This document shows, in pieces, positions 27,601-35,486 of a stretch of 46,667 bases of DNA. This stretch comes from CAYVVD01 sp964454975 (GTDB lineage: Bacteria; Bacteroidota; Ignavibacteria; Kapaibacteriales; UBA2268): NCBI GenBank assembly GCA_964454975.1, contig CAYVVD010000025.1, positions 1 to 46,667 of the forward strand, in the 5' to 3' direction. Made by a program: the position numbers and the translations under genes. Each line of letters opens with the position of its first letter. The stretch's first letter is position 1. The notes beneath the pieces are model-generated. The model was not told where the DNA came from. It saw only the letters and a program-made list of their open reading frames with translations, and ran no database searches.

Positions 27601-28560
27601 GGTGAATTTACAGTTTCGAACACCGGTTTAGTTGATTTGAATATAACTGGTGTGAGCGGAATAGCAGCGCCGTTCTCAATAAACAATCCAACTTTGCCAT
27701 ATCTTCTGGATACAGGTACCGATGTTACATTTAGCTTTACTTACCTTCCTGTTGAAATAAATGATGATACTGTTAATATTATCCTTGAATTCGGCGAACC
27801 TTGTAATTTCTCTGAAAATGTCACACTACTTGGAAGCGCGAGTGAAGCGCAACCCGATACATTTACGGTCTCAATTCCTGTAGTGAAAGGAATTCCGGGC
27901 AGGGATACACAAATACCTGTTATTATTAACGGTAGAAGTGAAATGGCGCTTGCCGATGCAAATATCAACAGTATTGATTTGAGCATTGAGTATAATAATA
28001 CACTGCTTGTTCCTTATGAAGCGGTGACAGACGAAGCTGCTGTTTCGGGTTCTCCCCAGCTTAGTCTTTCTGATGGAATGATGAATTTGTCAATTCAGAT
28101 TGAAAATCCGAATCAAATAAGAGATGGGATTCTTGCTTACATAAATTCAGAAGTTTTTATCGGGGATAATCATATTTCGGAATTAATCATTTCTAATGTT
28201 TCTATCAATGCAGATACAGATAATGAAATCATTACAAATAACGGCAGGTTCGAGATAGACAGCGTGTGTATGCCAACATTGCGTTCTATCCGGGAAAGAC
28301 CGGCTAATGGAATTGAGTTGGCAGGAAGCCATCCTGCAGTAGATAATATCAGCCTGAAAGTGTATTCATCCGCAACTGAAATTCACAACTATAGGATACT
28401 GGACATTTTCGGAAGATTAGTTGACAGTGGAAAGCTGTCTCTAAAAAAGGGCGTAAACCAAGTTGCTTTAAATACTTACAATATCCGCAATGGTACTTAT
28501 AAAATTGAGTTTAATCGGACGGATTCATCATTTGGAACACTAATAATTATTGAGAAGTGA
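24691..28560 (+). CDS. Large multidomain secreted protein (lamin-tail, Ig, anchor-D, cohesin-like)
   Basis: A 1289-residue exported protein with a signal peptide (1-18). A lamin-tail-like domain follows (about 20-200; SEYYNVSGNPQREWTELL), then a fibronectin III-like segment (about 245-370). Two Ig/PKD-like domains come next (about 378-450, 460-535; ICEGDSVRLEATT, CNGREVKLRTTS). Several choice-of-anchor D/DUF1573-like domains span about 545-1050, with LDFGVNYDCG and VDFGRTRPNQPVYGEFTVSN. A cohesin-like domain lies at about 1060-1195, then a C-terminal sorting-like domain (about 1215-1289; YRILDIFGRLVDSG, RNGTYKIEF). It is presumably a surface or extracellular structural protein. Its stop lies one base before the nucleotidase ATG, so the two are coupled. 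Confidence 0.82.
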   Translation: MKKIITLIIALMVLPAVSQEIVVSEYYNVSGNPQREWTELLVIQDNVSIAGYSLRDNAGSDGNPSQWVGGVRFRNIPLWQNLRAGTIIVINHRGSNAIDTDASDGYLEIEGENTTYYDQVCWGCTLPEWESAALNLAQVTEIVQIIDQNDEHVHSLSHMPTPLGDYVDIQGPKANHEITVALRNGATIRVVPGLDLSAYGSGSGTDQTAESTANITKGFPNNSTNHVDQNQLFWRELRQPEWGNPVLSANIKPLTIELSWNAAEDAYPQDGIQGYLIVKIPEDQISGATHPVDGTVYSAGSSLGTGEVLDIITSSTTTTFSDNSFFPCGDSFIYRVYAFRYEGNDPQPKNAHGRSYNEENYAELNVKKDVPAKPGIAESGVFNICEGDSVRLEATTTDNNVTWRWMHNNQAISGSGKNFYYAKKQGIYYAVAMFENGCESNSEQVTINVIEFPVPDIFVDNNRIYSDTVIKVCNGREVKLRTTSAENYQWVNNENYISGANGIEIITNREGTYYTVNTNSGLCSDSSFKVTIEYFEENVSFDTDTIRFELDIDDINKTRQFTINNDGSDELILEKADLPPGFEIVSPVLPQTISPGGSVIFTIRYTPQAPGEVILLIKFATQCGEIEIPVYAFKSSSTLQSSILSISYSMMYECELSTRDTSLTLSNTGKDIITIYQPIINSPYTVLSSNFPIELAESESAIINIQFNPISQGLFDEFMIIPFEIKGEADTIAISLHGRVIMPELQFDELNINLGALGSCDESKESVISVYNNSDADVSITGIINSLSFSILNSTPIDIPSGGNEVLNIRFSPANEGHVNEKISINAMPCNLKYILNLSGDKKGIVFSLEKDTLDFGVNYDCGYWMVPTETMILNVSGDFSENPRIISYVMPEGFTGQITTNEILGANNENIIEFNPSVDGEFEGEIVLILEPCNIEKRIFVKGSKYTPSYSLDYKTVDFGRTRPNQPVYGEFTVSNTGLVDLNITGVSGIAAPFSINNPTLPYLLDTGTDVTFSFTYLPVEINDDTVNIILEFGEPCNFSENVTLLGSASEAQPDTFTVSIPVVKGIPGRDTQIPVIINGRSEMALADANINSIDLSIEYNNTLLVPYEAVTDEAAVSGSPQLSLSDGMMNLSIQIENPNQIRDGILAYINSEVFIGDNHISELIISNVSINADTDNEIITNNGRFEIDSVCMPTLRSIRERPANGIELAGSHPAVDNISLKVYSSATEIHNYRILDIFGRLVDSGKLSLKKGVNQVALNTYNIRNGTYKIEFNRTDSSFGTLIIIEK

Positions 28561-28561
28561 A

Positions 28562-30016
28562 ATGAAATATAAATCCAAATACTTAACTGGAATTATCTTC
28601 CTTCTAATCTGGGGATGTGCTGTTGCTGAAGATAATCCCGGAAGCAAAAGCAGCGTAAGAGAGATAATAGTTCTCTATACAAATGACGAGCATGGATGGC
28701 TTGAACCAAATACAGAACATGGTGGTTCAGCAGCTATAATGAGCCTTTGGAAAGAAAAAGAGGAAATTGAATCAAAGGATAACATCCTTATTCTAAGCGG
28801 AGGAGACAACTGGACCGGCCCCGCTATTTCCACGACTACCAAAGGGAAGGCAATGGTCGAGATAATGAATGAAATGGGATACGATGCATCGGCAATTGGT
28901 AACCATGAATTTGATTTTGGTATTGCTGAATTAAGGGCACGGGTAAGCGAAGCAAACTTTACTTACCTTGCTGCCAACATAAGAGAAACTGGTACAAATA
29001 ATATACCTGACTTTGCAACACCATATATTATTAAAGAAGTCAACGGGGTCAAAATCGGAATTATCGGCTTGTCCACAATCCATACACCTTCAACTACATT
29101 GAAGGAAAATGTTAAGGATTACTATTTTGCACCCTATGATGAAACCTTGTATGACCTTGTCCCGGTGGTCAGGATGCAGGGGGCGCAGTTGATATTTCTT
29201 GTTTGCCATGTTTGTGCCAAAGATATGGGAACTCTTGTTGAAGTAGCAAGTGATTTAGGGATAACACTTGTCGGGGCTGGTCATTGCCACAGGACCTTTC
29301 AAAATGTAACCGGAAGGCTCGGATTTGTAGAGGCACACTGTTACTACCGAAAGTATGCGAGAGTTTCAATTGAGTATGATATTGAGGATTCTGTTGTCGT
29401 GGACCTGGACATAGATTTTGTAGAGAACTCAACTAATGACCTCGATGGAGATGTAATGTCAATTGTTGAAACATGGCGCGTTAAAGCAGGAGAAATGCTT
29501 AACGAGCACATTGGATACACAACTGATGACATTGGCCAATACACAAATGGATTGCAGAATCTGATATGTGACTCCTGGCTTAAATATTTTCCCGATTCAC
29601 ATGTCTCTATAATGAACAGGGGAGGCATCAGGCAGGGGATACCTGCGGGAGAGATTACATTCTCAACGATAATGGGAATTCTGCCCTTTGAAAATGAGAT
29701 TTATGAAATTGACCTGACAGGCAGTGAATTGAAACAATGTCTCGATGGAAATTCACTCCTTCTCGGCGGGTTGACGACCAAAGGTTCTTTTGAGCTGATA
29801 AATGGTGAAGAGATATTGCCGGATTCGCTGTATTCTGTGTTGCTTACAAACTACGTGTATGAGCAAACAGAAAGTTACAGGTTTAAGGAATTTGATTCTG
29901 AATTCTACTCAACAAGTATTAACTGGAGACTGCCACTTATTGAATATATTAAAAGTCTTAATACAAATGAGGATAATTCCCTGCATATATACCTTGACAA
30001 CGGCTCTCGCCGTTAA
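28562..30016 (+). CDS. Lipoprotein 5'-nucleotidase/UshA-type metallophosphatase
   Basis: I choose the ATG at 28562 (RBS GAGAAG), 484 residues; a TTG start four codons earlier is less likely. The N-terminal hydrophobic segment ends in IWGC, a plausible if imperfect lipobox. The metallophosphatase domain has the di-metal motifs TNDEHGW, LSGGDNWTGP, IGNHEFDFG, VCHV and GAGHCH. The C-terminal 5'-nucleotidase domain (from about residue 315) contains MNRGGIRQGIPAGEITF and the FE..I motif for nucleotide binding. It should hydrolyse nucleotides to nucleosides and phosphate outside the inner membrane. Tight coupling to the preceding secreted protein, and a secreted nuclease not far away, fit extracellular nucleic acid use. 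Confidence 0.86.
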   Translation: MKYKSKYLTGIIFLLIWGCAVAEDNPGSKSSVREIIVLYTNDEHGWLEPNTEHGGSAAIMSLWKEKEEIESKDNILILSGGDNWTGPAISTTTKGKAMVEIMNEMGYDASAIGNHEFDFGIAELRARVSEANFTYLAANIRETGTNNIPDFATPYIIKEVNGVKIGIIGLSTIHTPSTTLKENVKDYYFAPYDETLYDLVPVVRMQGAQLIFLVCHVCAKDMGTLVEVASDLGITLVGAGHCHRTFQNVTGRLGFVEAHCYYRKYARVSIEYDIEDSVVVDLDIDFVENSTNDLDGDVMSIVETWRVKAGEMLNEHIGYTTDDIGQYTNGLQNLICDSWLKYFPDSHVSIMNRGGIRQGIPAGEITFSTIMGILPFENEIYEIDLTGSELKQCLDGNSLLLGGLTTKGSFELINGEEILPDSLYSVLLTNYVYEQTESYRFKEFDSEFYSTSINWRLPLIEYIKSLNTNEDNSLHIYLDNGSRR

Positions 30017-30018
30017 TG

Positions 30019-30047
30019 AATAAAAATTATTTTTCAAAATTTTTATT
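30019..30047 (+). terminator. AT-only hairpin after the nucleotidase gene
   Basis: AATAAAAATT (30019-30028) and AATTTTTATT (30038-30047) form a perfect 10-bp inverted repeat three bases after the stop. The stem is all A-T, so termination would be weak; it may simply be AT-rich spacer. Confidence 0.35.
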
Positions 30048-30107
30048 AGATATTATCTTGCAACGGATAAGGATTATTTTCACTAAATTCAGTGTTTTCA
30101 GGCAATT

Positions 30108-31949
30108 ATGAAGCTGTTTCTGTTCTCAATAATTTCAGTTTTTTCTTCGTTAGCAGTATTTGCGAGTAATGAAGAGAAGCCATCTCCTGACTCGATAGTT
30201 CAATTGCTTGAAATAATTGACCGGAAAAATGATTTACTCAGCAAAGATACTTACTATTATCTGAATAAGGCAGACAGCCTTATCAAATCAACCGGGAACA
30301 ACGATTCTCTTGCTGCGCTCTATATCAAAATTGGTAAGTATTACTGGCTGTATGGCGACTTCCTGAGTTCCGCCGAATACCTTCTTAGATCTATCGATGC
30401 TGCAGAAGCAAAAGGTGACAATTACAATCTTGCTCTTGCGTATAGGAATCTTGGTGAAACATACCGCTCGAGCAAGGATTTTAAAGAGTCGCTTGAATAC
30501 CTTGAAAAAGCCGCTGAACTTTATAAATTACAATATGACGATGCTGGGATTGCAGCAACCTACAACAGAATGGCTGCTACACACTTTGAAGTGAGGAAAG
30601 GAGATTACCTGGAAGAGGCACAGGTTTACGCCGAGCTTTCTAATAACATTGCGGTAAAAAATAAAAACGATGAATTGATGGCTAATAATTATAATATCCT
30701 TGGTGCTGTTAAACGGGACAATGGGGATTATAAGCAGGCTATTACATACTTTCGAAAAGGCCTTACAAAAATACCTCTCGAAAAGCATATACATTTCTAT
30801 GCAACTATCATGAGCAATATTGGAGATACGTGGTATAGAACCGGAAATCCTGACTCGGCAATATTTTATGCAAATATTGCGTATGACTATTGCAATGAAC
30901 ATAACTTGCGTTACCAGGCAACTTACCCTGCCATAATACTTTCCCGGGCTCACAGCTTGAAAGGTCAATTCGAGGAAGGTCTTTACTTTCATGAGCAGGC
31001 TTCAGGAATACAGGACTCACTTTTTTACGAAAGCAAGAATAAACTGCTTGCTGCACTGAAGGAAAGGTATGAATCCCAGAAAAAGGACAGTGAGATAGCA
31101 AAGCAGAAACTTATACAGTATTACCAAATGATAATATTTGGAATAATAATATTGCTTAGCATTGCGCTCGGTTATGTATTATACAACAGGCACAAGGCAT
31201 TAAAAAGAATAAACAGGCTCATTTCAGATAAGAATAAGCAGCTTAACGAGTTGAATGCACACAAGGACAAATTCTTCAGTATTATTGCACACGACCTGAT
31301 AAATCCTATTGATGCGTTCAGGAAACTCGTTGATGAAATGCTCGATGATTATGAGAATTTCGACCACAGGACACGAAAGGAATTCCTTAACCTGATGAGA
31401 ACTTCATCATATTCAATTCTCGAATTGCTCAACAACCTGCTTATATGGTCGCGTTCTCAACTCGGCAAGATAGAATTCCAGCCTGTGCAGATTAATATTA
31501 AGGAACTGATTGAGGAAAACATAAATCTGCTGAAATTACAAGCTGAGGAAAAGAATGTTTTGCTGGAAGTAATGTATGATGGTGATAGTACTGCTTTTGC
31601 TGACCGAAACATGTTAAATTCAATCTTGCGTAACCTTGTAACCAATGCCATTAAATTTACAGAGAACGGAGGAAAGGTTGAGCTTAAATTAAATAACCGG
31701 AACGGCGCAATTCAACTGCTTGTTTCCGATACCGGTATCGGAATGTCACAGAAACAAATTGACGGGCTTTTTAGTATAGAGTACGTGAATTCTTCAAGGG
31801 GGACAAATAACGAAAAGGGGACCGGCCTTGGACTTATGATTACTAAAGAATTTGTGGATACGCACGCCGGCAACATCAATGTTGAAAGCAGCGAAGGGAA
31901 AGGAACAAAGATAACTGTAACTATTCCACACCTGGAATGTAAAAAATAA
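30108..31949 (+). CDS. TPR-sensor histidine kinase
   Basis: A 613-residue membrane kinase of a layout common in Bacteroidota. A signal peptide (1-20) is followed by an extracytoplasmic TPR array (about 60-310; GDFLSSAEYLLRSIDAAEAKG, DFKESLEYLEKAAELY), one membrane helix (341-359) and a short coiled coil. The HisKA domain has its phosphoacceptor at His395 (FSIIAHDLINPID). The HATPase domain has N box TNAIKF, G1 DTGIGM and G2 GTGLGL. No receiver or DNA-binding domain is attached and no response regulator is adjacent on this strand. The 91-base gap after the nucleotidase may hold its own promoter. Signal unknown. Confidence 0.9.
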   Translation: MKLFLFSIISVFSSLAVFASNEEKPSPDSIVQLLEIIDRKNDLLSKDTYYYLNKADSLIKSTGNNDSLAALYIKIGKYYWLYGDFLSSAEYLLRSIDAAEAKGDNYNLALAYRNLGETYRSSKDFKESLEYLEKAAELYKLQYDDAGIAATYNRMAATHFEVRKGDYLEEAQVYAELSNNIAVKNKNDELMANNYNILGAVKRDNGDYKQAITYFRKGLTKIPLEKHIHFYATIMSNIGDTWYRTGNPDSAIFYANIAYDYCNEHNLRYQATYPAIILSRAHSLKGQFEEGLYFHEQASGIQDSLFYESKNKLLAALKERYESQKKDSEIAKQKLIQYYQMIIFGIIILLSIALGYVLYNRHKALKRINRLISDKNKQLNELNAHKDKFFSIIAHDLINPIDAFRKLVDEMLDDYENFDHRTRKEFLNLMRTSSYSILELLNNLLIWSRSQLGKIEFQPVQINIKELIEENINLLKLQAEEKNVLLEVMYDGDSTAFADRNMLNSILRNLVTNAIKFTENGGKVELKLNNRNGAIQLLVSDTGIGMSQKQIDGLFSIEYVNSSRGTNNEKGTGLGLMITKEFVDTHAGNINVESSEGKGTKITVTIPHLECKK

Positions 31950-32399
31950 ATCTTTAAACGTACCTTAAACAAAATTTTTCGATATTGAAAATAATATCTG
32001 CTTAATATTTCCTCTTATTTAAATTAATTTAGTTGTATGGAAAAATCATAAGTGCTGCCCAAGAGAGACGGTTCTTTTAGAATTTAGTTGACGCCTTCTC
32101 TGTATTATGAATCACAGTTGATACCTGGAACAGTGTATATTGAAGTTTATATGCCCTTTTATTCGCCGGTTCTTATTGATTAATTTTTAGATTGCGCTGG
32201 TTGATAGCAATCGCCATAATACAGATATTATGAAAATATTCAATTTGATATTGGTACTAAGGTATCTAACAATTCAGGTTGCATGTTTGAAGTTCGATTC
32301 TATTAAAAAACTGATAATAAATGGTGATTTCGAGTCTTGTACTGCACGTGGACCAATCAATAGTCATAATGCTGATATCTGAATTGGGAAGAATTCAAA
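31950..32399. other. 450-base intergenic region with a possible gene remnant
   Basis: The spacer separates the rightward TPR kinase from the leftward kinase at 32400, so it should contain no promoter for either. Its only coding-like content is the short frame listed at 32230-32382. The rest is AT-rich and I see no RNA gene, strong hairpin or repeat. Confidence 0.5.
32230..32382 (+). pseudogene. Possible 5' remnant of a secreted-protein gene
   Basis: A 50-codon frame starts with a signal-peptide-like segment (MKIFNLILVLRYLTIQVAC) and continues KLIINGDFESCTARGPIN before a stop. LxxNGDFE after a signal peptide is a very common start of large secreted proteins in this phylum. The stop interrupts it where a conserved Trp is often found, and a two-base shift would give WEEF. 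It is probably the broken start of a lost exported protein; it is too short to be sure. Confidence 0.35.
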
Positions 32400-33710
32400 T
32401 TAAATCTCATCCAGAGAAGCTTTTAGCGATAAGGGGATTTTCACAAACAGTTTTGTGTATTCTCCTTCTTTGCTTTCGAGTTCGATAGCCCCCCTATAAA
32501 TATCGAGTATCTTGTTAACTATCGAAAGTCCCAGCCCGATACCCTGCTGCTCATTTTTGAGCCTGTCGAACTGCATGTATGCATCAATCTTCTGGAATTT
32601 CTCTTCTTCGAACCCTATCCCGTTGTCGTGGAAACAGATTACATACTTGTTCTTTTCTAAGTGCGAGCTTACAATGACCTTTTTCCCTTCTTTGGAATAT
32701 TTAAAGCAATTGTCAGCGATTTCGTGTGTTATTTTAGTCAGGTGCTCTTCGCTCATAGCAACGGGTTTGCTAACAAGGTTTATTTCGAGGTCGTTGTCTC
32801 GTTTATAAGCATTTGCCCTGAACATAGAGCTTTCATAAATAATTGAGTCAGGGTAGTGGCACACCTGGTTTTTGATTAAGTCAAGGTCCTCAATGTTTGT
32901 TGAAATAAGCGTCAGGTTTGCATAATAGATGTAATTCTCGAATACGTTTTTGAGTCTCTCGGCGGAAAATTTAATATCGTTAAGAAAATCTGAAATATCA
33001 TCCGCTTTTTCTGATTCAAACTCAGTGAAATAATTTATCAGGTAATTTGAAATTCCGAGTATCTGGTTAATAGGCGTACGGAATTCATGAGGTATTGACA
33101 TTAAAAGGTTTGCCTTCATGTTCTCAAGTTTGTCGCCGAGTTCTTTCTGGCTGGCAATCAATTTAAGAGTCCGTTTTGCAACGAACTGGTCGAGAAGATC
33201 CTGGTTCTGGCGGTTATATAGATAGAGCCTGAAATTTTCAATATATCCCGCTATCAACCTTGAGTAAACTCTTAAAAGCCTTATAAAGCCATATTCAATT
33301 TTTCCGAACTCGACTGTACTTTTTATAAGAATAATTCCAAGTACTCCGTCACTTGAAAGCATCGGAAGGCAGTAAATTACTTCTCCATTTTCACTGTGAT
33401 ATGCCAAATTACCAGACTGTAGCGCCTGGCCAATTGTACCCTGGTTTATAAGATTCTGGAATTGCCCGGAAATTTTAGTTTTTCCATCTGTAATTTCTTC
33501 TACTTTCAGCTCAAATTCAAATGTATCCTGTATCAGCAGGTACAGGGCATGTCCAAGATACCCCGGGAAGACTTTTACAGGCAGTAAGCCTTCCTGGACA
33601 AGATCGTATAGCTGTAAATGAGAAAGTTGTTTCTCTGCCAGCTTTGACATTTTGTTGAGTAAATTGAATGATATAGCATCAAGTTCTATGTTGTGTTCCC
33701 TTTCTGACAT
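32400..33710 (-). CDS. Soluble sensor histidine kinase with GAF-like N-terminus
   Basis: A 436-residue kinase with no membrane helix. The first 165 residues form a GAF-like sensor (LPMLSSDGVLGIILIK), then a helical linker. The HisKA has phosphoacceptor His208 in LLMSIPHEFRTPINQILG. The HATPase has N box EIADNCFKYS, G1 HDNGIGFEE and G2 QGIGLGLSIV. Its ATG overlaps the HDOD gene stop by one base (TAATG), so it is coupled to that gene and probably works in the same pathway. Signal unknown. Confidence 0.88.
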   Translation of the reverse strand: MSEREHNIELDAISFNLLNKMSKLAEKQLSHLQLYDLVQEGLLPVKVFPGYLGHALYLLIQDTFEFELKVEEITDGKTKISGQFQNLINQGTIGQALQSGNLAYHSENGEVIYCLPMLSSDGVLGIILIKSTVEFGKIEYGFIRLLRVYSRLIAGYIENFRLYLYNRQNQDLLDQFVAKRTLKLIASQKELGDKLENMKANLLMSIPHEFRTPINQILGISNYLINYFTEFESEKADDISDFLNDIKFSAERLKNVFENYIYYANLTLISTNIEDLDLIKNQVCHYPDSIIYESSMFRANAYKRDNDLEINLVSKPVAMSEEHLTKITHEIADNCFKYSKEGKKVIVSSHLEKNKYVICFHDNGIGFEEEKFQKIDAYMQFDRLKNEQQGIGLGLSIVNKILDIYRGAIELESKEGEYTKLFVKIPLSLKASLDEI

Positions 33711-34558
33711 TATTTTTTTAACTGCAAAATTGATACTGATTCGTTATATGCATTCAATATTGGCCTTTGGAGTCCCATTAAATCTCCTTTCTCGAATTTA
33801 AGGACGTTCCATATTTCAAAATTTGGCTGAGGAATCCTGGAATCAAGCTGGTAATTTAAATTCATTATAATTGCCATTATATTTGCTAAATGAACACAAG
33901 CAACCATTTTATCAGGTTTGCTGTTCAATGTACCAACGTACTGATGCCTGATAACATTTTTAATTTGATCAGGCAAATCCCATTTCTCGGCTACAAGTTC
34001 TCCAACCTGGTGATGGTCAAATCCAAATACTACCCGTTCAGCCCGGGACAATGAAGTGTTGTTTTCAATTGCATTTGTTACTACGCTCCGGTATTGTTCA
34101 CCAAGTGCATTAATAAGGAATAAAACGCCAATGTCATGAATAATTCCACTGACGAAATAGTCCTCTGTATTTGACTCCCCAAGCTTTGTCCCAAGCAGTT
34201 TATTGATAACACCAACGGCAATCGAATGTTTCCATAAGTTAGTAATGTTAAAAGCAGCCATACCCGACATTTTAGCGAAAATGTCCATTACTGAAAGAGC
34301 CAGTATTATATTCTTTACTTCATTGAAACCTATATAAAAAATTGCTTGTGAAACATTCAATACTTTCGTTTTCAAAGCAAATAGCGGAGAATTGACTACT
34401 TTTAATACTTTCGTAGTAGATGCCTGATCCATTATTATTACATCCGCCACATCCTGCACAGTAGAACGGGGATTAGAAAGTACATCCATCAACTGGGTAT
34501 AAATAGTTGGAAGTGTTGGGAAATCTTCTAATTTATCAATGACTTGTTCAATCTTCAT
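33710..34558 (-). CDS. HDOD-domain signalling protein
   Basis: A 282-residue protein consisting essentially of one HDOD domain: LPTLPTIYTQLMDVLSNP, DQASTTKVLKVVNSPLF, QAIFYIGFNEVKNIILAL, then HDIGVLFL, DHHQVGELVAEKWDLP and IRHQ. Many HDOD domains have lost the metal ligands of HD phosphohydrolases; this one keeps an HDIG-like segment and later histidines, so residual metal binding is possible. HDOD proteins usually act as adaptors in signal transduction. It is sandwiched between a small protein (5 bases upstream) and a sensor kinase (1-base overlap), so it likely belongs to that pathway. Confidence 0.87.
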   Translation of the reverse strand: MKIEQVIDKLEDFPTLPTIYTQLMDVLSNPRSTVQDVADVIIMDQASTTKVLKVVNSPLFALKTKVLNVSQAIFYIGFNEVKNIILALSVMDIFAKMSGMAAFNITNLWKHSIAVGVINKLLGTKLGESNTEDYFVSGIIHDIGVLFLINALGEQYRSVVTNAIENNTSLSRAERVVFGFDHHQVGELVAEKWDLPDQIKNVIRHQYVGTLNSKPDKMVACVHLANIMAIIMNLNYQLDSRIPQPNFEIWNVLKFEKGDLMGLQRPILNAYNESVSILQLKK

Positions 34559-34563
34559 AAGTA

Positions 34564-34890
34564 TTAAGTAAATCGTTTACCTGAATTTTTAACAATGGAT
34601 TCCAGGGCCAATTGAACTAACTCTTCTTCCATCTCATTTTTCGGCTTCCAGGACATTCTGGCATCGAGTGTCTTTCTTGCCATTTCCAGAAGTTCCTGAC
34701 TTATAGAGGATTCCTCCTGGGGTTTGTCATCTCCGGTAGTAATATTTATCTCAGAAATGCTCCACATCTTAAGCATATTAATATGCTTTTGTGTTAGTTC
34801 GGTACCTGACGAGAGCAAGGTTTGGCCAAAATTATTTGTGACCGGCTCGTAAAGAACCATCCCTTCTTCAACCTTATCAATTTCAAGCAT
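34564..34890 (-). CDS. Small HD-GYP-N-terminal-like regulatory protein
   Basis: About 108 residues from the ATG at 34890 (MLEIDKVEEGM). ATG at 34899 or TTG at 34932 are alternatives, and none has a clear RBS. The sequence VEEGMVLYEPVTNNFGQTLL then SGTELTQKHINMLKMWSI matches the pattern of the small N-terminal domain that often precedes HD-GYP phosphodiesterases or sits beside HDOD genes. The C-terminal third is an acidic, helical tail. No catalytic residues are visible. It is encoded 5 bases before the HDOD gene and is probably its partner. Confidence 0.6.
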   Translation of the reverse strand: MLEIDKVEEGMVLYEPVTNNFGQTLLSSGTELTQKHINMLKMWSISEINITTGDDKPQEESSISQELLEMARKTLDARMSWKPKNEMEEELVQLALESIVKNSGKRFT

Positions 34891-34997
34891 TAAGGGCATA
34901 ATCAGAACATAAATTATATTTCTATATGGCAATATTAATGAATTTAATTCAAATAAGCAGAATCAATATATAAATAAGCTGTGTATGTAATAATACA

Positions 34998-35064
34998 TGT
35001 GGCCGGCAGGGAAAAGCATTTAGGCTGACCATTCTACATCTGAATAGCATTTCCGCCGGCCACA
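34998..35064. repeat. GC-rich long-loop hairpin between two signalling gene clusters
   Basis: TGTGGCCGGC (34998-35007) pairs perfectly with GCCGGCCACA (35055-35064); the stem extends inward through GGGAAA/TTTCC with a one-base bulge. The loop is about 35 bases. A second small palindrome, ATGTA-ATAA-TACAT, abuts it at 34985-34998. It lies just past the stop of the receiver gene at 35080 and may end or attenuate that transcript. There is no T run. Confidence 0.6.
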
Positions 35065-35079
35065 CTGAACAAGGCGTGT

Positions 35080-35466
35080 TTAATTCTTGAGAATTTCTTT
35101 GACTTTTCCCAGGAATTCTTCCCGGTTTATTGGTTTCTCAAAATAACCTGCGGGGGGAGCCACTTGTTTTCGTGTGTGTATGAATTTTTTATACCTGCTG
35201 TCAATACCGGTTACGATAATTACAGGAATGTCCTTAGTTGACTCGTTATCCTGAATATCACGGAATGCCCGCGTACCTGATTCCTCAGGCATAGAAATAT
35301 CCAGGGAAACAAGGTCAGGATGTTTTGATGTGGCAATGTCATACGCTTCCCTGCCGTTTGTAGCTTCTAAAACTATATACCCATTGTCTCTAAGCAATGT
35401 GCATAAATATGACCTTACATCCGGCTCATCGTCGGCGATTAGGATGGTTTTTGATTTTTCAGACAT
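35080..35466 (-). CDS. Stand-alone receiver (CheY-like) protein
   Basis: A 128-residue single receiver domain. The acidic pair is in ILIADDEPDVR, the phosphoacceptor is Asp56 in PDLVSLDISMP, the switch Thr is in VIIVTGID, and the conserved Lys is in YFEKPI. No output domain follows. The segment FIHTRKQVAPPAGYFEKPI resembles receivers found beside Hmc/Tmc/Dsr-type complexes in sulfate reducers (from memory of the family). RBS GGAG is well placed. It follows the longer receiver gene by 20 bases and is presumably phosphorylated by the triple-PAS kinase. Confidence 0.9.
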   Translation of the reverse strand: MSEKSKTILIADDEPDVRSYLCTLLRDNGYIVLEATNGREAYDIATSKHPDLVSLDISMPEESGTRAFRDIQDNESTKDIPVIIVTGIDSRYKKFIHTRKQVAPPAGYFEKPINREEFLGKVKEILKN

Positions 35467-35486
35467 GATCTACTCCATTTAATATT

